Assembly: GCF_001038425.2 (NCBI RefSeq)
Contig: NZ_LDPV02000047.1
Span: 1-60,767, forward strand
DNA length: 60,767 nucleotides
Direction: 5' to 3'
Source: Ornithinibacillus contaminans
GTDB lineage: Bacteria > Bacillota > Bacilli > Bacillales > Amphibacillaceae
Shown here in pieces: positions 55,978-60,767 of the stretch. Position numbers and translations under genes: made by a program. Position 1 is the first letter of the stretch, and every line of letters begins with the position of its first letter. The notes under the pieces are model-generated. The model saw only the letters and a program-made list of their open reading frames with translations. It did no database searches and had not been told where the DNA came from.

Positions 55978-56643
55978 ATGAAAAAGAGAAACAATAGAAA
56001 AATATTATTTTTTGTATTATCAGCTCTATCAATAATGTTATTAGCGTTTATCTTTCTATATGAAAAAGATAAGCAAGTAGCACAGAGTTTTGTAGGTACA
56101 ACTCTACCAACAACTCTCGACCAGCCCTTTTTAGGTGAAAAGGATTCAGATGTTACTATCGTAGAATATGGAGATTATGCATGCCCAGCATGTCAAAATT
56201 GGAGTGCTACCACTTTCCCTAAGTTGAAGAAGGAATATATAGATACGGGAAAGGCTAATTTTTCTTATGTAAATGTTTTTTTTCACGGTGAATTGTCTAG
56301 TCTTACTTCTTTATATGCAGAAACAGTTTTAAAGAAAGACAGCGACTCTTATTGGAAGTTTCATGAAGATCTATATAACCTATTATTTGTGAATGGTAAT
56401 AAGATCAGTCAAGAAGATATCCTAAAAATTGCAGAAAAAAATACAAATATTAATCTGGTTGATTTAGAAGATTCTATATCCAATAAAGCATACATGAATG
56501 AGTTGGAAAAGGATAATAACCTTGTTGAAAAATATGATATAACTCAAACTCCTACTGTCATTATTAATGGAACTATTTTACAAGACCCTTTTGATTATGA
56601 GGAAATCGAAAAAGTTATATTAGAAAGTACTGAAGGAAAATGA
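55978..56643 (+). CDS. bdbD: BdbD-like thiol-disulfide oxidoreductase (DsbA family)
   Basis: The 221-residue protein has an N-terminal membrane anchor (residues 9-27) and a DsbA-type thioredoxin domain. The active site is Cys69-Pro-Ala-Cys72, and the cis-proline loop is QTPTVIINGT. The family introduces disulfides in exported proteins. ATG 55978 is chosen for normal length. Its stop overlaps the bdbC start (ATGA). The next genes encode its redox partner and a secreted protein with exactly two cysteines, its likely substrate. Confidence 0.9.
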   Translation: MKKRNNRKILFFVLSALSIMLLAFIFLYEKDKQVAQSFVGTTLPTTLDQPFLGEKDSDVTIVEYGDYACPACQNWSATTFPKLKKEYIDTGKANFSYVNVFFHGELSSLTSLYAETVLKKDSDSYWKFHEDLYNLLFVNGNKISQEDILKIAEKNTNINLVDLEDSISNKAYMNELEKDNNLVEKYDITQTPTVIINGTILQDPFDYEEIEKVILESTEGK

Positions 56644-57077
56644 AAAAATGGAATAATGAAAAACTAGTTTTAATATTACTTTATTTTTCTTGGATTACTT
56701 CTATTATAGCTACGATTGGCAGTTTATATTTTAGTGAAATTAAAGGGTTTGTTCCTTGCGAGTTATGTTGGTATCAACGAATTTTCATGTATCCAGTACC
56801 CATAATTCTTGGGATTGCTACATTTTTTAAAGATTTTAGTGTAATTAAATATGTATTACCGTTGTCAATTTTAGGTAATTTCATTTCGCTTTACCATTAC
56901 CTACTTCAGAAGATACCTGGTTTAATAGAAATAAAGCCGTGTCATTCTGGGGTACCTTGCAATTTAGAATATATTAATGTGTTTGGGTTTATAACTATCC
57001 CACTATTATCCTTTATTTCTTTTACTGTAATAGTAATTTTGCTGTCTACTATTTACAAGTCTTATAAATCTATTTAA
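56640..57077 (+). CDS. bdbC: BdbC-like quinone-linked oxidoreductase (DsbB family)
   Basis: The 145-residue protein has four membrane segments and the two redox pairs of the family: Cys40/Cys43 in PCELCWYQR and Cys101/Cys107 in KPCHSGVPCNL. It re-oxidises BdbD and passes electrons to quinone. The length is normal. BdbD/BdbC pairs on plasmids usually serve a dedicated exported substrate. Confidence 0.93.
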   Translation: MKKWNNEKLVLILLYFSWITSIIATIGSLYFSEIKGFVPCELCWYQRIFMYPVPIILGIATFFKDFSVIKYVLPLSILGNFISLYHYLLQKIPGLIEIKPCHSGVPCNLEYINVFGFITIPLLSFISFTVIVILLSTIYKSYKSI

Positions 57078-57122
57078 GCAATACACTAAGGAACAAATAT
57101 TTTTTAAAAGGGAGAGGTAATT

Positions 57123-57512
57123 ATGAAAAAAATTAAAAAGACAATACTAGCATTATTGATCACTGGTGTCGTTACACTTGGTTTCGCAAGTCCATCGTTT
57201 GCTGCATATCAGCTTCCAAATGCTGAAGTTCTCTTAGGTACTTATAATCAGGGACCTAGTACTTGGTATTCAGAACGATGCATGGCTACTAGTTCAGAAA
57301 TGACAATCAGAATTGACACAACAGACGGAAGTGTTAATGTATATGAGCAAAGGCTGGTAAATGGGGTTTGGAAAGATATGGGTACCGTTTCTCATGTTAT
57401 AACAGGAAGTTCCAGATTTACAGTAGATACGTCTTATGGTGAATTATATCGATTAAAAGTAATCATTCCTTATCTTGGGGGGAATGCTTCAGGTCAAGTT
57501 TGGTGTTATTAA
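57123..57512 (+). CDS. Small secreted Cys2 protein, candidate bacteriocin or exported factor
   Basis: The 129-residue precursor has a Sec signal peptide (MKKIKKTILALLITGVVTLG, ending FASPSFA near residue 27). It yields a mature protein of about 102 residues rich in Thr, Ser and Tyr. It contains exactly two cysteines, Cys53 and Cys128, the latter next to the C-terminus, which a disulfide would join. GGGAGAGG lies upstream of the ATG. It sits between bdbDC and uppP and ends in a strong terminator. I recognise no family. A bacteriocin whose immunity is the extra UppP is an attractive but unproven reading. Confidence 0.6.
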   Translation: MKKIKKTILALLITGVVTLGFASPSFAAYQLPNAEVLLGTYNQGPSTWYSERCMATSSEMTIRIDTTDGSVNVYEQRLVNGVWKDMGTVSHVITGSSRFTVDTSYGELYRLKVIIPYLGGNASGQVWCY

Positions 57513-57530
57513 ATAGAAATTGAATAAAAT

Positions 57531-57612
57531 GGGATATAACAATACTTTTTTTAGACTTTATTTAGAATTTTGAGTCCAATAATAAGTGCTGTTATATCCT
57601 GTTTGTTTTTTT
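57531..57612 (+). terminator. Long-stem terminator after the secreted protein gene
   Basis: GGGATATAACAATAC (57531-57545) pairs with GTGCTGTTATATCC (57587-57600), and inner arms GACT/AGTC extend the fold. A T-rich tail follows. Confidence 0.7.
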
Positions 57613-57749
57613 GTTAAAATTAAATGGTGTCTGCTTATTCAACATTGAGATAATTATGTTATTATTAATCTATCTTTCCTGAATTATTGCAATGATTGGA
57701 TATTAGTGGTACTTATAAGATTATTAATTTACTATGGGGGATTATAGTT

Positions 57750-58586
57750 TTGGAAATATTAAACTTGGTAAAGGCAATTATTTTGGGTTTAGTAGAAGGA
57801 CTAACAGAATTCGCACCAGTTTCCTCAACAGGACACTTAATTATTGTGGATGATTTATGGTTACACTCAAAAGATTTTTTGAGAGAGGAAGTAGCGAATT
57901 CCTTTTTCATTGTTGTTCAACTTGGTTCCATATTGGCGGTTGTTGTGGTATTTTTTAACAGATTTCTTGATTTATTGGGCTTGAAACCAAAAAGCTATAA
58001 AATAGATGAAAAATCAACCGGACATTTAAATTTAGCCCACATAATTGTAGGCTTGCTTCCTGCAGCAATTTTAGGATTATTGTTTAAGGATTTTATTGAT
58101 AAATATTTATTTGATTCAAAATATGTAATTTATAGTTTAATAGCCGGTGCTATCTTAATGATTTTTGCAGATAAAATTGGAAGTAATCGTAATCGATTGG
58201 TTGAGACAGTGGATCAGATTACATATAGACAAGCATTTTATATAGGGTTATTCCAATGCTTATCCCTCTGGCCAGGTTTTTCTCGTTCAGGAGCAACAAT
58301 ATCTGGTGGAGTATTATTAGGACTAAGTCATCGAGCAGCTTCCGATTTTACTTTTATAATGGCGGTTCCTATTATGGCTGGTGCTAATTTCATATCTTTA
58401 CTTGATAATTGGAAGTACTTCACTCCTGATGTTCTCCCGTTTTTTATTGTAGGATTCTTGAGTTCATTTATTTTCGCATTAGTTTGTATTCGTTTCTTCT
58501 TAAAACTTATCAATAAGATAAAGCTAAGACCATTTGCTATTTATCGAATAGTTTTAGCGATTATTTTAATAATACTATTATATTAA
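57750..58586 (+). CDS. uppP: Undecaprenyl-diphosphatase UppP (BacA)
   Basis: The 278-residue membrane protein carries both UppP signatures: EGLTEFAPVSSTGH near the N-terminus and WPGFSRSGATISGG past the middle, with about eight membrane segments. The enzyme recycles undecaprenyl diphosphate to the monophosphate lipid carrier, and extra copies give bacitracin resistance. UppP is also known as a receptor or target of some bacteriocins. TTG 57750 is chosen because GGGGG lies upstream and the family start fits; an ATG at 57696 lacks a site. The gene sits behind the secreted Cys2 protein, where an immunity gene would be expected. Confidence 0.93.
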   Translation: MEILNLVKAIILGLVEGLTEFAPVSSTGHLIIVDDLWLHSKDFLREEVANSFFIVVQLGSILAVVVVFFNRFLDLLGLKPKSYKIDEKSTGHLNLAHIIVGLLPAAILGLLFKDFIDKYLFDSKYVIYSLIAGAILMIFADKIGSNRNRLVETVDQITYRQAFYIGLFQCLSLWPGFSRSGATISGGVLLGLSHRAASDFTFIMAVPIMAGANFISLLDNWKYFTPDVLPFFIVGFLSSFIFALVCIRFFLKLINKIKLRPFAIYRIVLAIILIILLY

Positions 58587-58606
58587 ATATTTTTACTATA
58601 AAAGGT

Positions 58607-58628
58607 AATGAGGACTCCTCATTCTTTT
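58607..58628 (+). terminator. Terminator of uppP
   Basis: AATGAGG and CCTCATT form a tight 7-bp stem with a 3-base loop followed by CTTTT. Confidence 0.7.
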
Positions 58629-58644
58629 CAGTGGAATATTTTTC

Positions 58645-58673
58645 AAAAAATCGATTAATTTTCGATTTTTTTT
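58645..58673. terminator. Symmetric hairpin with A and T runs
   Basis: AAAAAATCGA and TCGATTTTTT pair perfectly around TTAATTT, so it could work as a terminator on both strands. Confidence 0.7.
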
Positions 58674-58714
58674 ATTTGAATAAAATATTTCACCTGTTTC
58701 ATAACTCAAAAGTA

Positions 58715-58743
58715 TTGACACTATTTTTATGGTCCAGTAAAAT
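58715..58743 (+). promoter_or_regulatory. Strong promoter of the zinc-ribbon/resolvase genes
   Basis: TTGACA (58715-58720) and TAAAAT (58738-58743) are 17 bases apart. It lies about 80 bases before the zinc-ribbon gene and carries no shared operator. Confidence 0.65.
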
Positions 58744-58824
58744 TAATAGTTAGAGAGGTGTCATAACTTATATTCATAATTTGAGGTGTTTTTATCTTAA
58801 AAATAATGATAAGGAGTTTGAGAG

Positions 58825-59001
58825 GTGGAAAAATATATTATTCAAAATACAGAAAAGAGCTTTTGCCCAAAGTGTAATAAAACGGTTCAAATTATGTTTT
58901 CTGAGAAACCAAAAAGTCCAGCTTTTTATATTTGCTTCGATTGTAAATTTGTAGGACAGATAGGTGTTGGAGAAATAAGATACACTTTAGAACAATACTA
59001 A
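58825..59001 (+). CDS. Mini zinc-ribbon protein upstream of the resolvase
   Basis: A 58-residue protein starting at GTG 58825 with AAGGAG 8 bases upstream. It has two CxxC pairs (FCPKCN and ICFDCK) and ends 18 bases before the resolvase start. It is similar in build to the protein encoded at 54132. It may bind DNA or RNA; the role is unknown. Confidence 0.6.
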   Translation: MEKYIIQNTEKSFCPKCNKTVQIMFSEKPKSPAFYICFDCKFVGQIGVGEIRYTLEQY

Positions 59002-59019
59002 ATATAAGGGGTATATAAA

Positions 59020-59946
59020 ATGAAATATGGTTATGCTAGAGTTTCAACTTTAAATCAGGATCTTCTATCCCAAATAGAACAATTGAAAAAAGAGGGTTGT
59101 TTAGAAGAAAATATTTTTAAGGATAAATTTACTGGAACAAAAAGAGACAGGCCCGAATTTAATAAATTGTTAGATAGACTGCAAATAGGAGATACATTAG
59201 TCGTAACAAAATTAGATAGGTTTGCTCGTTCCTCGTTAGATGGTATTAATATCATAAAGGAACTTTTTGAGAGAGGTATTAAAGTCCATGTATTAAATAT
59301 GGGGATTGTTGAAGATACACCAACTGGAAGATTGATATTTAATATCATGATGGCTTTTGCTGAATTTGAAAGAGATATGATTGTAGAACGAACTCAAGAA
59401 GGGAAAGCTATAGCAAAGCAGCGTGATGATTTTAGAGAAGGTAGACCGAAGAAATTTACTAAGCAACAAATAGATCATGCTATACAATTATTAGAAAACC
59501 ACTCTTATAAACAAGTAGAAGCAATGACAGGAATATCAAAAAGTACATTAATACGTGCGAAGAGTCTAAGGGGAGATATACTTATGAATTTTAATAAGTT
59601 TACAGCTGAATTTGAGGAAAAATTACAATTACAACGGAAGTATGACATAAAGAAGCTTAGTTCAAGACAAATTGTTCCAATACCCGCTGGTATTAACCTA
59701 ACCATTGATGATAATACCAAAGGTTATTTAATCGAAAGACCGGATAACATAAAATATGACGTTTTCCTGTTTAAAAAGAAATTTGGTAAACATATGCTGT
59801 GGGCTTTTAAGCGTACTGGAGAATTTATTGGTAATGAGAAATTTACAAGTATTGAGGAAACTATTAGTTGGTTAAATCAAACATATATTGAAGATTCTAA
59901 GGCTAGAATTGCTAAGAGAAATGAAAATTCAATTGAAATGACATAA
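59020..59946 (+). CDS. Serine resolvase/invertase with a C-terminal extension
   Basis: The first 185 residues form a complete small serine recombinase: [10 protein letters not shown] with the nucleophilic serine near residue 9, then [12 protein letters not shown] and [20 protein letters not shown]. The [23 protein letters not shown] follows. About 120 further residues (from [20 protein letters not shown]) are not part of standard resolvases and contain strands such as [20 protein letters not shown]. The total is 308 residues against about 185-200 for the family. It may resolve plasmid multimers or move a genetic element. It is intact, unlike the copy at 1710. Confidence 0.85.
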   Translation: MKYGYARVSTLNQDLLSQIEQLKKEGCLEENIFKDKFTGTKRDRPEFNKLLDRLQIGDTLVVTKLDRFARSSLDGINIIKELFERGIKVHVLNMGIVEDTPTGRLIFNIMMAFAEFERDMIVERTQEGKAIAKQRDDFREGRPKKFTKQQIDHAIQLLENHSYKQVEAMTGISKSTLIRAKSLRGDILMNFNKFTAEFEEKLQLQRKYDIKKLSSRQIVPIPAGINLTIDDNTKGYLIERPDNIKYDVFLFKKKFGKHMLWAFKRTGEFIGNEKFTSIEETISWLNQTYIEDSKARIAKRNENSIEMT

Positions 59947-60029
59947 AATATCAAAATGTATTTTGTTAAGACCTTTTATTTTGGAGAGTACTATTTAATC
60001 AGTGAAGCAAAATAAAAACCGTTCGGGTT

Positions 60030-60049
60030 TGTCAAATAAAGTGTGTAAG
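60030..60049. repeat. Candidate end of the IS256-family element
   Basis: TGTCAAATAAAGTGTGTAAG lies about 15 bases beyond the transposase stop, where the terminal inverted repeat of the element should be. The other end is outside the window, so the repeat cannot be confirmed. Confidence 0.4.
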
Positions 60050-60064
60050 TCCTAAAAAATATAC

Positions 60065-60767
60065 TCAAATATATTTGAGAACCCTATCCTTTAATCGGTC
60101 ATCCATTAATAACTGGTTCATGGCTAAAGACCAGTTTTGAATATGACCACCTTCCCATTTGTTTTCCAACTCTTTCACACGTAAATATAGAACTTTAAGC
60201 AGAGCGTTCTCATTTGGGAATGCTCCTTTTTTCGTTACTTTTCTGAAGCTGGAGTGGATACTTTCGACTGCATTCGTTGTGTACATAATTTTACGAACTG
60301 CGCTGCCGAAGTCATATAGTTGTTCCACATGCTCAAAGTTACGTTCCCAGACATCGATAGCTCCTGGATACGCAGACCATTGTTGTTTAAAGGATTCAAA
60401 CGCACTTTGACATGCCGTTAGGCTTTGAGCACCATAAACCTTTCGCAACGAGGCAGTAAAGGCTTTATAGTCCTTACTTGGAACGTACTTAATGGCATTA
60501 CGAATTAAGTGCACAATGCATCGTTGGACAATGACATTAGGGAATATGGAGCGAGCTCCTTCCTCCAGTCCTGACACGCCATCCATGGAAATAAAGAAGA
60601 TATCTTCGACTCCTCTTGCTTTCATTTCATCAAAGATTTGCATCCATTTGTGCTTGCTTTCTGTTTCATTTAACCACAGACCAAGAATGTCTTTATTGCC
60701 CTCTATGGTATAGCCTAAAATGGTGTAAACAGCGTACTTTTTTGTCTCGTATTGATTGCGAATGGTT
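60065..60767 (-). mobile_element. IS256-family (Mutator-type) transposase, 5' end beyond the window
   Basis: The minus-strand frame stays open to the right edge, so only about 234 C-terminal residues are visible. FISMDGVSGLEEGARSIFPN holds the second catalytic aspartate. VQRCIVHLIRNAIKYVP and TTNAVESIHSSFRKVTKKG, with the catalytic glutamate in NAVES, complete the Mutator/IS256 DDE pattern. The C-terminus ends normally at 60065. The element is a separate insertion next to the resolvase gene. Whether it is complete cannot be seen. Confidence 0.9.

Noticed and set aside
57123..57512. Assignment of the secreted Cys2 protein to the lactococcin 972 family
   Set aside because: The size and signal peptide fit loosely, but the mature sequence shows none of the pattern I recall for that family.

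Overview
The window reads as about 60 kb of a large conjugative plasmid (or plasmid-like integrative element) from a low-G+C Gram-positive bacterium, most likely a member of the Bacillaceae. The basis is visibly AT-rich DNA, strong AGGAGG-type ribosome sites, frequent GTG and TTG starts, and Bacillus-type families: TcpC/TcpE/VirB4 conjugation proteins, a SigO/RsoA-like split sigma factor, BdbC/BdbD and a RecD2-type helicase. No rRNA, tRNA or CRISPR array was seen.

Layout. 1-3.7 kb: an ECF sigma/anti-sigma pair, a resolvase gene broken by a 17-bp tandem duplication, a candidate two-subunit sigma factor and a ZIP-family metal transporter. 3.8-7.1 kb: genes without assigned function, then a ParA/ribbon-helix-helix partition operon with an AT-rich, repeat-containing region upstream. 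7.1-11.9 kb: an operon with a long structured leader, encoding a large conserved protein, a duplicated zinc-ribbon protein, a MoxR-type AAA+ ATPase and a VWA protein. 12-12.6 kb: a MazEF toxin-antitoxin pair. 12.6-15.8 kb: an HTH regulator, a NusG-N-domain protein and a RecD2-like helicase. 15.8-17.2 kb: the probable replication region, with a likely antisense RNA, a long-range folding leader and a Rep protein whose gene carries four 23-bp iterons followed by an AT-rich stretch. 18.3-29.7 kb: one long operon that starts with an actin-like ParM/ParR-type pair and continues as a type IV secretion system (TcpC, TcpE, VirB4, VirB6-like, VirB8-like, cell-wall hydrolase). 29.7-34.7 kb: repeats, a RusA-like nuclease, a candidate relaxase or accessory protein, an RHH protein and HTH regulators. 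34.9-42.6 kb: surface proteins and a Tad-like (type IVc) pilus locus. 42.7-46.2 kb: a coupling ATPase without a membrane anchor, an S1-domain protein and a winged-helix protein. 47.6-54.3 kb: a recombination/replication operon (RecT, primase-type zinc finger, SSB, Fe-S PD-(D/E)XK nuclease, orphan DNA methyltransferase). 55.9-58.6 kb: BdbD, BdbC, a small secreted Cys2 protein and UppP, possibly a bacteriocin/immunity cassette. 58.8-60.8 kb: a zinc-ribbon protein, a second resolvase and the 3' part of an IS256-family transposase that leaves the window.

How it fits together. A 16-bp near-palindrome with consensus TAACKGAATWCAGTTA occurs 11 times, always between genes, at seven loci. It sits in or beside the promoters of the AAA/VWA, HTH-NusG-RecD2, ParM/T4SS, HTH, coupling-protein and RecT operons and upstream of a minus-strand operon. 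This looks like one plasmid-wide regulon. Two of these promoters (7.2 and 47.7 kb) are followed by leaders that share one three-hairpin architecture with compensatory sequence changes and end in an intrinsic terminator just before the first gene. A third (18.4 kb) also has a leader terminator. Together with the plasmid-encoded NusG-N-domain protein, this suggests processive antitermination acting on the transfer and recombination operons. This is the most interesting candidate system in the window. All functional statements are inferences from sequence.
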